A program made the position numbers and the translations under genes. The notes under the pieces were generated by a model that ran no database searches, had not been told where the DNA came from, and saw only the letters and a program-made list of their open reading frames with translations. This document shows positions 1 to 10,455 of a stretch of 64,000 nt of DNA, one piece after another; the first letter of the stretch is position 1; each line of letters opens with the position of its first letter. Origin of the DNA: Micromonospora sp. RP3T (lineage in GTDB: Bacteria; Actinomycetota; Actinomycetes; Mycobacteriales; Micromonosporaceae). The stretch is taken from NCBI RefSeq assembly GCF_003027925.1, contig NZ_PYPS01000008.1, forward strand, positions 62,001 to 126,000, read 5' to 3'.

Positions 1-306
1 CTGCACGCCCCGGAGGACCTGGCGGTCGACCGCGGTGTGGCGCGGCTGCCGGAGGTCGCCGCCGGCCTGCGCGCGGTCCTGACCCCGCTCGGGGCCGGCA
101 CCGAGCTGCGGCGGACGTTGCGGACGTTGTACCGGGTCGACCTGCACCGGGCCCGCGCGGCGGAACTGCTCGGGGTGCACCGGCAGACGCTGACGTACCG
201 GTTGAACCGGATCCGGGAACTGACCGGCGTGGACCCGCTCTCGGTCCGGGGCGTTGCCGTGCTCGCCGCCGCGCTGGCGGCCGAGGCGGAGGACTCCCGG
301 CCGTGA
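1..306 (+). CDS. PucR/CdaR-type regulator, C-terminal fragment
   Basis: Only the last 101 codons are inside the window; the reading frame is open from base 1. The visible part is the C-terminal PucR-type helix-turn-helix: an alpha-helical stretch, then AELLGVHRQTLTYRLNRI, the conserved DNA-recognition core of this family, then a short tail. The N-terminal sensor part lies outside the window. The stop overlaps the start of the next gene by four bases (GTGA), so the two are co-transcribed and probably translationally coupled. Its target is unknown; the tandem arrangement with a second regulator of the same type suggests a recent duplication or a two-gene regulatory unit. Confidence 0.85.
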   Translation: MHAPEDLAVDRGVARLPEVAAGLRAVLTPLGAGTELRRTLRTLYRVDLHRARAAELLGVHRQTLTYRLNRIRELTGVDPLSVRGVAVLAAALAAEAEDSRP

Positions 307-1436
307 CCGACCTTCGCCGACTGGTACGGCACGGCGTCGACCCCGCCCACCACCTCGCGCTGCGGCGGGCCGGCGAGCGGGTGCCACTCCTGGCCGACGT
401 GTCCCGCACGGATCCGGAGATGCTCCGCGCGGTCCTGCTCCTGGCCGCCGCCGCGATCGATCCGATCACGGCTCACCTGCGCCGCCATGCGACGAGGGTG
501 GCGCTGCACTGCGTGCGGGCGCTGGTGCCGCTGGCCAGTCTGGTCGAGGCGAGCCGGACCGTCGTCGAGTCGCTGCTCGCCGAGGTGTGGACCCGGTGCC
601 CGCCCGGGCACGCGGACGCGGCGCAGCGGCTCACCCTGCGGATCCTCGGGATCCACCGGCGCGTCGGGGCCGTCTTCGCCGAGGTCTACCACCCGGCGAA
701 CCGGCGGCGGGCCATCGTGGACCACCGCGCCGGGGCGTTGGACCTGCTGGCCGGCCGGTTGCCCCCGGACCGGCGGGACGCGCCCGGCGGTTACCTGGTC
801 GCGTCGGTGGGCCTGGTCGGCGACGGGCCGCAGGTCGTCGAGCGGCTGCTGGGCGTGGCCGACCGGGGCGAGGCCTACGCCCGGTACGAGCCGTCGGGCA
901 ACTACGTGGTGGTGATGCTGCCGCTGGCGGACGGCACCGCCGGGGCGCGACGCGGCGCGGAACAATCGGTCGCCGGCCTGGTCTCCGAGTTGGGTGGGCT
1001 GGTCGTCGGTCGGACCGCCGGCTGCGCCCACGCCCGCCGGGTCGAGGAGATACCGACGGCGTTGCTGGAGGCGGAACGGGCCCGCCGGCCCCGGTCGAGC
1101 CGCTACCTCGGGCCGGTGCGGCGCAGCGGTGAGCTGCTGCTCGCACTCTCCTACGAGGACGACCAGGACCTCGTCGCGCAACTGCGGGCCCGGCTCGCCC
1201 CGCTACGCGCGGAACCGCAGCTGCTGCGCACGCTGGTCGTGCTCTTCGACAACGACCTGGATCGGGGGAGCACGGCCGCCGCGCTGCACATCCACCGCGG
1301 CACGCTGACCGACCGGTTGAAGCGGATCAACGAGCTCACCGGCATCGCGCCGACCGGTGTGCTCGGGATCCGCCTGCTCTCGGCGGCCCTGCACCTCGAC
1401 CGGGCCCTGGGCGTGCCGGGCGGACGCGGCCGTTGA
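303..1436 (+). CDS. PucR/CdaR-type transcriptional regulator
   Basis: A 377-residue protein starting with GTG inside the stop of the preceding regulator. The N-terminal 150 residues are helical and leucine/alanine-rich. The middle (about 160-255) looks like a GGDEF-like sensor fold of the CdaR type (LVASVGLVGDG, then YVVVMLPLADG). The C terminus carries the PucR helix-turn-helix (STAAALHIHRGTLTDRLKRI). Family members are activators that sense a metabolite. It may or may not control the adjacent biosynthetic cluster; no target can be read from the sequence. Confidence 0.8.
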   Translation: MTDLRRLVRHGVDPAHHLALRRAGERVPLLADVSRTDPEMLRAVLLLAAAAIDPITAHLRRHATRVALHCVRALVPLASLVEASRTVVESLLAEVWTRCPPGHADAAQRLTLRILGIHRRVGAVFAEVYHPANRRRAIVDHRAGALDLLAGRLPPDRRDAPGGYLVASVGLVGDGPQVVERLLGVADRGEAYARYEPSGNYVVVMLPLADGTAGARRGAEQSVAGLVSELGGLVVGRTAGCAHARRVEEIPTALLEAERARRPRSSRYLGPVRRSGELLLALSYEDDQDLVAQLRARLAPLRAEPQLLRTLVVLFDNDLDRGSTAAALHIHRGTLTDRLKRINELTGIAPTGVLGIRLLSAALHLDRALGVPGGRGR

Positions 1437-1495
1437 GCAAGTGCCGAGATGCGCCGCGCCGGTGCCAACAATCTGCGGATGGATGCTAATTGATG

Positions 1496-1522
1496 GATCG
1501 GCTGATACTGGATCAGCCGATC
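1496..1522. promoter_or_regulatory. Perfect 11-bp inverted repeat upstream of the LysR gene
   Basis: Arms GATCGGCTGAT (1496-1506) and ATCAGCCGATC (1512-1522) are exact reverse complements around the 5-base spacer ACTGG. It lies about 85 bases before the LysR start. It may be an operator for that regulator, which would be autoregulation, the usual LysR habit. The lack of a following T-run argues against a plain terminator of the upstream gene. Confidence 0.55.
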
Positions 1523-1529
1523 GGTCAGT

Positions 1530-1565
1530 GAGGCCCCTCCGAAAGGTGAGTCGACGGAGGGCCTC
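1530..1565. promoter_or_regulatory. GC-rich hairpin in the LysR leader
   Basis: GAGGCCCCTCCG (1530-1541) pairs with CGGAGGGCCTC (1555-1565) with a single bulged C, giving a stable stem 44 bases before the LysR start codon. It has no T-run. It could be a terminator for the upstream regulator pair or an mRNA structure in the leader of the LysR gene. Confidence 0.4.
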
Positions 1566-1608
1566 CCGCGTGCAACCGGCAGACGTAGGGCCGGGAAGGG
1601 AGTCTTGG

Positions 1609-2496
1609 ATGCAGTGGGAAGACCTGGTCACGTTCCGGGCGGTGGCGACCGACCTGTCCTTCACCCGGGCAGCGCAACGCCTGCACATCAGCAAGCCCGT
1701 GGTGTCGGCGCGGGTCAAGAGGTTGGAGCGTGGCCTCGGCGTCCAGTTGTTGCGCCGGGACACCCGTAACGTCACCCTCACCGAACTGGGACGCCGGTTC
1801 CTGCTGCGCGTCGACGACCTCACCGAGTCGCTCGAATCGGCCTGCCAGGAGATCTCCGAGGCCGTCGAGCCCGCCGACCGGCCCACCGTGCGGGTCGGCA
1901 TGGTGGGGACCGTCACCCCCGCCACGGTGACGCTGCTCGACCGCGTCGACACCGCCCTGCTCTCGGTGCGCTGGACGGCGGACTCGGCCACCGCCGCCGA
2001 GGGACTACGCACCGGCGAGATCGACCTGCTCGTGCACTCGCGCTGGGAGGGCACCGCCGACCCCGGCCCGAGCACCGACCCGTCGATCCGCGCCCTGCCG
2101 ATGACCACCACCGCCGCCCAGGTGAGCATGGGCTCCCAGCACCGGCTCGCCCGTCGGGGCGCGCTCACCCTGCGGGAGCTCGCCGGCGAGCGGTGGATCA
2201 CCCCACCGTCGCGGAACGAGGCGGACAGCGCCGCCGCCGCGGTCGCCGCGGTCGCCGGCTACACCCCCCGTTTCCTGCACCAGCTCGCCACCTACGACGA
2301 GGCGGCCGCACTGCAACGGTTCGGCACCGCCGTCGGTCTCACCGTCGCCGGGGCCCCGACCCCCACCGGCACGGTCCGGCGCGCGGTGGAGGACGACCTC
2401 AGCCTGCGGACCTATCTGCGGTGGCAGCGCGACGGCGCCGCCGCCGCCCGGTGCGAGGCCCTCGCCGACCAACTCGTCGACCGCGTCAGCACCTGA
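1609..2496 (+). CDS. LysR-family transcriptional regulator
   Basis: A 295-residue protein. The N-terminal winged helix-turn-helix is clear (FTRAAQRLHISKPVVSARVKRLE, residues about 18-40), followed by the linker helix and a periplasmic-binding-like effector domain (about 90-290). The ATG at 1609 is preceded by GGGAAGGGAG at good spacing, which decides the start. Its place next to the first cluster gene (the sulfotransferase) and the palindrome in its leader make it the best candidate for a pathway-specific regulator. The effector is unknown. Confidence 0.85.
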   Translation: MQWEDLVTFRAVATDLSFTRAAQRLHISKPVVSARVKRLERGLGVQLLRRDTRNVTLTELGRRFLLRVDDLTESLESACQEISEAVEPADRPTVRVGMVGTVTPATVTLLDRVDTALLSVRWTADSATAAEGLRTGEIDLLVHSRWEGTADPGPSTDPSIRALPMTTTAAQVSMGSQHRLARRGALTLRELAGERWITPPSRNEADSAAAAVAAVAGYTPRFLHQLATYDEAAALQRFGTAVGLTVAGAPTPTGTVRRAVEDDLSLRTYLRWQRDGAAAARCEALADQLVDRVST

Positions 2497-2544
2497 ACGG
2501 GCCACCGTCGGGACCGGCCGCGCGACGGTGCGGCCGGGACGCGG

Positions 2545-3285
2545 TCACCGCCGCCGGACCAGCCGCGCCCGTCGCTCGTACAACGCCCGGTAGTGGGGCT
2601 CGTGGTGGTCGAGGTAGGCGCGCAGGCGGGCATCGGTGCGCACCACGTCGCCGTAGTCCCCGTCGCGCCGGTGGAAGCCGGTGCTCGACGCCACCCCGGC
2701 GTGCCACCGTTCGGTCGGCGCCCAGTCGGCGCGGTGCCCCGCCGACCAGCTCAACGCATCCGGCCGGGACGGCAGACCGGCCCGGGCGCAGAACAGCTCG
2801 CTGGCCGCCGCCGGGTCGGCGACCATCTCGTCGGCGTCGATGACCAGCGGCGGCCGGTCGCCGGCCGCGGCCACCGCGTCGTGCAGCTCCCGCAGGTGCC
2901 CGAAGCCGATCTGGTCCAGCGTCACCTCCGGGTTCACCGCGTGGTACGAGGCGATGGTGCGGGCGGGGTGCCGGATCAGGAAGACGTGCGTGGCGGTGGC
3001 GAGGAACGCCCGGTCGGCGAGCACGGCCGGGTAACGCTCGTCCGTGGTGTCCTTGAAGAACACCCGCCCGCCGGTGGCCAACGCGCGCAGAGCGGCCAGG
3101 ACCTCGGGTTCGGTCCGCGCGCTGCGCCCACCGACCTCCACCGTGCCGAACTCGGCCCGGTAGGAGAACGGCTCGTGCACCACCCGCAGGTCACCTCGCT
3201 CGGCCACCATCCGGTAGAACGCGGTCGACCGGCAGCGCGGCGCGCTCCACAACGCGATCAGCCTCTGGTCGGGCTCCGCTCCCAT
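2545..3285 (-). CDS. PAPS-dependent sulfotransferase-like protein
   Basis: A 246-residue protein with the sulfotransferase P-loop SAPRCRSTAFYR near residues 14-25 (5'-phosphosulfate binding) and a second PAPS motif, IRHPARTIASY (about 104-114), with the expected Arg and Ser. The ATG at 3285 has an excellent ribosome site (GGAGGGGAG); a longer upstream frame does not. It is divergent from the stand-alone adenylation gene, 70 bases apart. In aziridine pathways of the azinomycin/vazabitide type, a hydroxyl is activated by sulfation before ring closure. In this cluster, which also has LysW and transketolase genes, sulfation of a hydroxyl on the carrier-derived diamino acid is the most economical role. 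That is inference; tailoring sulfation of the final product is the alternative. Confidence 0.75.
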   Translation of the reverse strand: MGAEPDQRLIALWSAPRCRSTAFYRMVAERGDLRVVHEPFSYRAEFGTVEVGGRSARTEPEVLAALRALATGGRVFFKDTTDERYPAVLADRAFLATATHVFLIRHPARTIASYHAVNPEVTLDQIGFGHLRELHDAVAAAGDRPPLVIDADEMVADPAAASELFCARAGLPSRPDALSWSAGHRADWAPTERWHAGVASSTGFHRRDGDYGDVVRTDARLRAYLDHHEPHYRALYERRARLVRRR

Positions 3286-3355
3286 TGTGGACTCCCCTCC
3301 TGCGGTGGCGTCCAGTGTGCGGTCCCGGCGTCGCGGGCCGCCGTTGGCTGACGAC

Positions 3356-4888
<1,533 letters not shown>

Positions 4889-4899
4889 CCCGGCACCGC

Positions 4900-4925
4900 C
4901 CGGCCCGGCCCTCCGGCCGGGCCGG
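4900..4925. terminator. Hairpin between convergent NRPS genes
   Basis: A perfect 11-base stem CCGGCCCGGCC / GGCCGGGCCGG with loop CTCC sits in the 42-base gap between the stand-alone adenylation gene and the leftward A-T-C gene. It is a likely bidirectional transcription stop, although it has no T-run. Confidence 0.6.
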
Positions 4926-4930
4926 CACGC

Positions 4931-7900
4931 TCAGCGCCGGGTGGCGGTCAGCTCGGCCGCGAACCGCTCGGCCAGGTCGGTGACGAACTCGCCGGTGACC
5001 GCGTCGGGATGGCCGTTGACCACCACGTGCGCCCGGCGCCCGGCGATCCGCACCTCGGTCTCCAGCTCCATCATCGGCGGCACCAACGGGGTCAGGTACG
5101 GCTCGACCGTCACGCCGGGCAGGCGAAGGTCCCGGTACGGCACGTTCTGCAACGCGAACACCGTCTGGTAGAGCGGCGGGCGGGCCGTCCGTCGCGGGTT
5201 GACCAACCGCACCACCTCGTCGAACGGCACGTCCTGGCAGGACAACGCGGCCCGCACGGCGTCGCCGGTGTGCCGCAGTGACGCGTCCGAGCCGCCCCGC
5301 ACCCGCACGCACACCGTTCCGATCGCGCAGCCGACGCAGTTCTCCAGGGCGGCCCCGGTCCGGTGCACCACCGGGATGCCGACGCCGAAGTCGGTGGCGC
5401 CGGTCAGCGCGGCCAGCGTCCGCGCGTACGCCGAGAGCCAGACCGCCAGCGGCGCCACCCCCGCGTCCCGCGCGGCCCGGCCCACCGCGGCCGGCGTCTC
5501 CGGCGGCAGTTCGCGCACCGCGGCCCGCACGTCGCGGCGCCGACCGGCCGGCGGCCGGGGCAGCGGCAGCTCCGGGAGGTCCCGCAGCGCCCGGGCGGCG
5601 TCGGCGCGTTGCCGGTCCAGGTCCGCGCCGGCGGTGCGGCCGGCGATGGCGGCCAGCTGCCCGGGCAGGTCCAGCACCGGCCGGTCGAAGTCGGGTGCCG
5701 CGCCGCGCCGCCGCGCCGCGTACGCGGCGCCCAGCTCGTCGACCAGGACGCTGTGCGACCAGCCGTCGTAGGCGACGTGGTGCACGCACACACCGAGCAG
5801 CGCGGTCCCGTCCCCGCACGGGGCGTGGACCACCCGCCACAGCACACCGCTCGGCGGGTCCAGCGGCGCGGTGAGCGCCGGCGTGAGGGCCGCGAGGGCG
5901 CCGTCGAGGTCCGCCGCCGGGGGAAGGTGCCGCGGCTCGGGGGCCGGCGCGTCGACCGGCTCCGCGACGCCGCGCCCGCCCACCAGACGGTACGCGTGGC
6001 GCAGCGCGTCGTGCCGGTGGTGCAGGTCGGCCACGGCGTCGCGGAGGGCGGCGGCGTCGAGCGGGCCGGTCAGCGTCCACACCGTCGGGCACAGCGGCCC
6101 GGGATCGGTGGGGTCCCAGTCGTGCAGCAGGACGAACCCGGTCTGGGCGCCGGTCAGCGCCACCTCGGGGGTCGGCTGCCGCGGCGGCGCCGGGGTGGAC
6201 GGCGGCGGTGTCCGCCGTGCCGGGTCGGTGAGCTGGGCCGCCAGGCCGCGTACGGTCGGGGTGCGCATCGCCTGCGACGGCGCGAGCGTCACCCCGGTGC
6301 GGTCGGTGAGCCGGGCGCAGATCCGCGCCACGTCCAGCGACGTGGCGCCGAGGGCGAACAGGCTCTCGTCCGCCGGCGCGGCGGGCCGGGCGAGCACCTC
6401 GGCGACGATGCGGCCGACCAGTTCACCGGTCTCGTCCAGCGCGGGGCCGTCGTCGGGGCGGACGGGGGCGACGGCGAGGGCCAGCACCGCCGCCTCGTCG
6501 ACCTTGCCGATCGGGGTCAGCGGATAGTGGTCGACCACGACCACCGCGCCCGGCACCAGGTGCGCGGGCAACTGCGCGGCCAGGTGCGCGCGGACCGCGT
6601 CGGGCTCCGGTCCGCCGCCGGCGTGGGGGACGTAGCAGAGCACGGTGTCCCGGTAGCCGCCGTCGGGGTGCGGTCGCGGCACCACCACGCTGGAGGCGAC
6701 GCCGTCGAGCGTGGCGGCGGCCCGCTCGATCTCGGCCGGCTCGACCCGGAATCCGCGGATCTTCACCTGGCGGTCGAGCCGGCCCAGGTAGCGCAGGACC
6801 CCGTCGGCGGACCTGCGCACCAGGTCGCCGGTGCGGTAGACGCGGTGCCGCCGCCCGTCGGGCAGGTCCAGCTCGACGAACACGGCCGACTCCGCCTCCG
6901 GCGCACCGAGGTAGCCGTGCGCCAGCCCGTCGCCGCTGATCAGCAGCTCACCCGGTTCGTCCGGCCCGCACCAGCGGTCGTCGGCGCGCACGTGCGCCCC
7001 GGTGTGCGCGATCGGGACGCCGATCGGCACCCCCTCGGCGTCGGCGCAGTCCTCCGGCGTCACCTGCCGGGCGGTGGTGACCACCGACGACTCGGTCGGG
7101 CCGTAGAGGTTGAGCAGCACGGTGCCGGGGTGCGCGGCGAGGAACCGTCCCGCACGCAGCGGCGACATCGCCTCGCCGCCGACCTGCACGGTGCGCAGAC
7201 CGGCGAAGCAGTCCACGGCCTCGTCGACCAGCAGGTGGAACACCGACGTCGGCGCGACGATGGTGTCCACCCCGTGCGCCCGCGTGACGGCTCGCAGCCC
7301 GTCCGGCGTCAGGTAGGGGTCGCGTAGCACCACGCAGGTGCCGCCCCGGGTGAGGGCGCTCCAGATCTCCAGCAGCGACGGGTCCCAGGGCAGCGCGCAA
7401 CTGTGCAGGCTGACCGGTGCCGGGCCGGGCGGCAGCGGGGTGACGTCGACCATCCGTACGATGCCCCGGTGCGGTTGCGGGATGCACTTGGGCTCCCCGG
7501 TGCTCCCCGACGTGAACGTGACCGCGCACGCGTCGGTGCCTCGGACACGCACCGGCGGCCGCGGGTCCGGCGTGGACCGGGCCGCGTCGGGCGGCTGCGG
7601 GACCGGTACCAGCCGCCGGTGCGGCCCGAGGACCTCGGCGGGCACGTCGTCACCCACCACGACCGGGCAGTCGAGCACGTCGAGCACCCGGCACAGTCGC
7701 GGCGCCGGCCAGTGCCGGTCCGCGCCGGCGTACGCCGCGCCCAGGCGCATCACCGCCAGCGCGGTCACCACGAAGGCGGCGCTGCGGGGCAGCAGCACCG
7801 GCACCCGGTGCCCGGCACGGACGCCGTGACGGTGCAGCAGCCCGGCGGTCACCTCGGCGGCGCGGTCGAGGTCGGCGTAGTCGAGCCGCACGTCGCCGTC

Positions 7901-8023
7901 GACGAGCGCGAGCGCCGTCGGGGTGTCCCGCACCCAGCGGTCGACGAGCGCGGTCAGCGTGTCGCCGCGCGGGTATCCCGGGCCGGTGCCGGTCGGGACG
8001 GCGGGGGTGGTCGCGGTCCGCAC
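4931..8023 (-). CDS. NRPS, A-T-C
   Basis: A 1030-residue synthetase. Adenylation domain at about 20-515: A3 FTSGSTGEPK near 171, substrate segment LPWDPSLLEIW, NLYGPTES, A10 TPIGKVDE. Carrier domain at about 525-600: LGATSLDV near 561, where the usual LGGxS is LGATS but the phosphopantetheine Ser is kept. Condensation domain at about 620-1025: intact HHVAYDG near 751. The pocket read by eye is D-P-L-V-Q-G-L-V-V-K, which matches no code I know. GTG 8023 has a GGAGG site at good spacing. The A-T-C order means it starts with its own loaded amino acid and passes it to an acceptor on another carrier. It is the last gene of the long leftward operon carrying the LysW pathway, so it may load the LysW-derived amino acid. 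Confidence 0.9.
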   Translation of the reverse strand: MRTATTPAVPTGTGPGYPRGDTLTALVDRWVRDTPTALALVDGDVRLDYADLDRAAEVTAGLLHRHGVRAGHRVPVLLPRSAAFVVTALAVMRLGAAYAGADRHWPAPRLCRVLDVLDCPVVVGDDVPAEVLGPHRRLVPVPQPPDAARSTPDPRPPVRVRGTDACAVTFTSGSTGEPKCIPQPHRGIVRMVDVTPLPPGPAPVSLHSCALPWDPSLLEIWSALTRGGTCVVLRDPYLTPDGLRAVTRAHGVDTIVAPTSVFHLLVDEAVDCFAGLRTVQVGGEAMSPLRAGRFLAAHPGTVLLNLYGPTESSVVTTARQVTPEDCADAEGVPIGVPIAHTGAHVRADDRWCGPDEPGELLISGDGLAHGYLGAPEAESAVFVELDLPDGRRHRVYRTGDLVRRSADGVLRYLGRLDRQVKIRGFRVEPAEIERAAATLDGVASSVVVPRPHPDGGYRDTVLCYVPHAGGGPEPDAVRAHLAAQLPAHLVPGAVVVVDHYPLTPIGKVDEAAVLALAVAPVRPDDGPALDETGELVGRIVAEVLARPAAPADESLFALGATSLDVARICARLTDRTGVTLAPSQAMRTPTVRGLAAQLTDPARRTPPPSTPAPPRQPTPEVALTGAQTGFVLLHDWDPTDPGPLCPTVWTLTGPLDAAALRDAVADLHHRHDALRHAYRLVGGRGVAEPVDAPAPEPRHLPPAADLDGALAALTPALTAPLDPPSGVLWRVVHAPCGDGTALLGVCVHHVAYDGWSHSVLVDELGAAYAARRRGAAPDFDRPVLDLPGQLAAIAGRTAGADLDRQRADAARALRDLPELPLPRPPAGRRRDVRAAVRELPPETPAAVGRAARDAGVAPLAVWLSAYARTLAALTGATDFGVGIPVVHRTGAALENCVGCAIGTVCVRVRGGSDASLRHTGDAVRAALSCQDVPFDEVVRLVNPRRTARPPLYQTVFALQNVPYRDLRLPGVTVEPYLTPLVPPMMELETEVRIAGRRAHVVVNGHPDAVTGEFVTDLAERFAAELTATRR

Positions 8024-8035
8024 AGCAGCCTCCTC

Positions 8036-9109
8036 TCAGTACACGATCCGGGAGCGCGCGCTGGTGCGGCTGTCCCGGGACTTGCGCAGGTCGCTGGTGA
8101 CGTTGACCCGCTTGAGCCAGCGGTCGCTGCCGTCGAACCGGGCGGTGAAGGCGGCCCGGCCGTGCACCACCTGGTAGTTGTCCAGGAAGCAGACGTCGCC
8201 GGGGGCCAGGGGGACCCCGACCATCCGCCGGCCCAGCAGGTCGACGACCCGGGCCAGGGCCGCCGCCGCCTCCTCGTCGCCCGGCACCGCCCGCATGTAG
8301 TAGGAGTTGATCAGCAGGTACGGCTCGTCGGGGTCCCCGAACAGCACCGGCACCGGGGTGGGTGCGGCGTGCAGCCGGGCGAGCCGGTCCCGGGAGCGTT
8401 CGAGCAGCGACCGGGGCGCCCTGTCGCGCAGGTCCGGGTCGTCCGGGTCGAGCACGTGCGACTCGTCGGGCCGGATGACGAACCGGGGCTCGCGCAGCAC
8501 CCGCACCGGCAGCTCGTGCAGCGGCAGGTCCCGCACCCCGGCGTAAGTGGTCGGCACCGCGTCGGGATTGCGCAGGCACATCAGCCCGACGTGGTCCGGC
8601 CGGTAAGGGTGGAACCCGTCCTCGACGTGCCAGGTCAGCTCCGTCTCGCTGGAGGAGCCGAGCTGAGCGTTCTCGTCGCCGGCGATCGGCAGCACGTCCT
8701 GCACCACCCGGGCCCGCTGGGTGCTGGCCCACCCGAACGGCTCACCGAGCAGGCTGGCGCACAGCAGCAGGAACAGCTCCTCGCGCCGGGTGCTCCGCAC
8801 GTCGGGCAGGTCCCGCCAGTGCCGTGGCGTGGGGCCGATCGCCGCCTGGTCGAGCGGGTAGCCGCGGACCAGGCACACGCCCGCCGGCTCGGCGAGGCGG
8901 AACTCCCGCAGCCCGGCGCGCAGGCCCCGGGGCAGCTCGGCGGCCCACACGGCGGCGCTGTCCAGCACCTCGTCGCGTTCCACCGAGTCGTGGCGGCGGG
9001 TCAGCTCGTCGAGCAGCGCGTCGACGGCGGTGACGTCCCGTGCCGACAGGCGCACCACGTACGGGGCGGTGGACGTGCCCGGCCCCGGCGCGGTCGTCGC
9101 GGCGGTCAT
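8036..9109 (-). CDS. VioC/AsnO-like Fe(II)/2-oxoglutarate amino acid beta-hydroxylase
   Basis: A 357-residue protein of the clavaminate synthase-like family. The iron ligands are visible as the HxE motif at His161/Glu163 (TWHVEDGFHPYR), with the distal His316 in NYQVVHGR and a 2-oxoglutarate-binding Arg near 330. The segment GLMCLRNPDAVPTTYAGV is a hallmark of arginine and asparagine beta-hydroxylases (VioC, AsnO, OrfP families). The ATG at 9109 overlaps the aminotransferase stop by four bases. Expected reaction: C3-hydroxylation of a free polar or basic amino acid before incorporation. The substrate cannot be read; arginine, citrulline or asparagine-type amino acids are the family precedents, and the carbamoyltransferase in this cluster makes a ureido amino acid worth testing. 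Confidence 0.85.
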   Translation of the reverse strand: MTAATTAPGPGTSTAPYVVRLSARDVTAVDALLDELTRRHDSVERDEVLDSAAVWAAELPRGLRAGLREFRLAEPAGVCLVRGYPLDQAAIGPTPRHWRDLPDVRSTRREELFLLLCASLLGEPFGWASTQRARVVQDVLPIAGDENAQLGSSSETELTWHVEDGFHPYRPDHVGLMCLRNPDAVPTTYAGVRDLPLHELPVRVLREPRFVIRPDESHVLDPDDPDLRDRAPRSLLERSRDRLARLHAAPTPVPVLFGDPDEPYLLINSYYMRAVPGDEEAAAALARVVDLLGRRMVGVPLAPGDVCFLDNYQVVHGRAAFTARFDGSDRWLKRVNVTSDLRKSRDSRTSARSRIVY

Positions 9110-10455
9110 CGGGCCCCCTCCGCGACCGGCCGGACGCGCCGGCCCGCCGGCCGCGCCCAGGGCGGCCGGTACTCCATGCGGTCGGCGTATTCGGCGAGCA
9201 CCGTCAGGTGTTCCCACACCTTCTCGGCCGCGGTGGCGTAGCGGTCGAGCAACCCGTCGTTGCCCGGGTCGAGATGCACCTTCTGCAACACGAACGTCTC
9301 CTCGATCGTTCGGGCCGCCACCGGCGTGGCGGCCGGGTCCAGCACCGGCACCGGCGGAAACGCGGGACGCCATCCGCCGCCGTCGGCGAACAGGGGCTGC
9401 GCCGGCAGCGGCGCGACCTGGTAGGGGCCCACCGGCACGCCCTCGGCCCGCAGGGCCCGTTGCAGGGCGGCCCGCAGTCGCGGCGCCGGCACGTCCAGAC
9501 CGGCGGCGGCCGGGTCGATCCGGAACCGGAGCAGGTGCCAGGCGTGCGTACGGTCGGCGAGCGCGCGCGGCGGCACGAGCCCGGGCAGGGCACCCAGCCG
9601 GTCGAGGAACCGGCGCACCGCCCGTTCGCGGCCGGCCGCCGTCGCCTCGAAGCGGGCCAGTTGCGAGCGGGTGAAGGCCGCCTGGACGGCGCTGAGCTTC
9701 GCGTTGAACCCGGCGGTCGCCGACACGTAGGCGCGCTCGTCGGTGTTCAGGTCCTCCCCGAACTGTCGCAGCAGCAACGCCCGCCGGCCCAGCTCCGGCC
9801 GGTCGGTGGTGATCAGGCCGCCCTCGCCGCAGGTGGGCAGGTTCTTGCTGGCGTTCAGGCTGAACACCCCCAGGTCGCCCAGCCCGCCCACGGGGGTGTC
9901 CCGGTAGCGGGCGCCGTGCGCCTGGGCGGCGTCCTCGACCACGGCGAGCCCGTGCCCGCCGGCCACGGCCGTCAGCTCGGCCATGTCGGCGGGCAGGCCG
10001 TGCAGGTGGACCGGCATGATCGCCGCGGTGCGGGGGGTCACCGCGGCCCGTACCGCCGCCGGGTCGACCAGGTAGTGCTCCGGGTCGATGTCGGCGAAGA
10101 CCGGCACCGCGCCGACGTGCGTCGGGGCGAGCGCGGACGCGACGAAGCTCAACGCGGGGACGACGACCTCGTCGCCCGGCCCCACCCCGAGGGCCGCCAG
10201 TGCCAGCGCGAGCGCGGTGGTGCCGTTGCTGGTGGCCACCGCGTGCCCGACCCCGCAGTAGGCGGCCCACTCCCGTTCCAGCCGGGCGACCTCGTTGTCG
10301 CCCCTGCCCACCGACGTCAGCGCGCCGTCGCGCAGGACATCGAGGACCGCGGCCTCGTCGGCGTCGGTCACCACCGGCCAGCGGGGCGCTGGCAGCCCGC
10401 GCGGGACCGCCGGTGCGCCACCCAACATGGCCAGGTCACTGGGCGCGGGCGACAT
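9106..10455 (-). CDS. DegT/DnrJ/EryC1-family PLP aminotransferase
   Basis: A 449-residue fold-type I aminotransferase. The PLP lysine is Lys204 in SLNASKNLPTCGEGG, and the phosphate and ring-binding segments TSNGTTAL (about 75-82) and VVEDAAQAHG (about 172-181) are intact. The family aminates keto groups on sugars and polyhydroxylated cyclic or acyclic ketones. In this cluster it is the only clear aminotransferase, so it is the candidate to aminate the hydroxyketone made by the transketolase on the LysW-bound chain. It overlaps both neighbours in the leftward operon. Confidence 0.88.
   Translation of the reverse strand: MSPAPSDLAMLGGAPAVPRGLPAPRWPVVTDADEAAVLDVLRDGALTSVGRGDNEVARLEREWAAYCGVGHAVATSNGTTALALALAALGVGPGDEVVVPALSFVASALAPTHVGAVPVFADIDPEHYLVDPAAVRAAVTPRTAAIMPVHLHGLPADMAELTAVAGGHGLAVVEDAAQAHGARYRDTPVGGLGDLGVFSLNASKNLPTCGEGGLITTDRPELGRRALLLRQFGEDLNTDERAYVSATAGFNAKLSAVQAAFTRSQLARFEATAAGRERAVRRFLDRLGALPGLVPPRALADRTHAWHLLRFRIDPAAAGLDVPAPRLRAALQRALRAEGVPVGPYQVAPLPAQPLFADGGGWRPAFPPVPVLDPAATPVAARTIEETFVLQKVHLDPGNDGLLDRYATAAEKVWEHLTVLAEYADRMEYRPPWARPAGRRVRPVAEGAR

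Noticed and set aside
5363..7327. A 654-codon open frame antisense to the A-T-C NRPS
   Set aside because: Low-complexity shadow of a gene with clear adenylation, carrier and condensation motifs.
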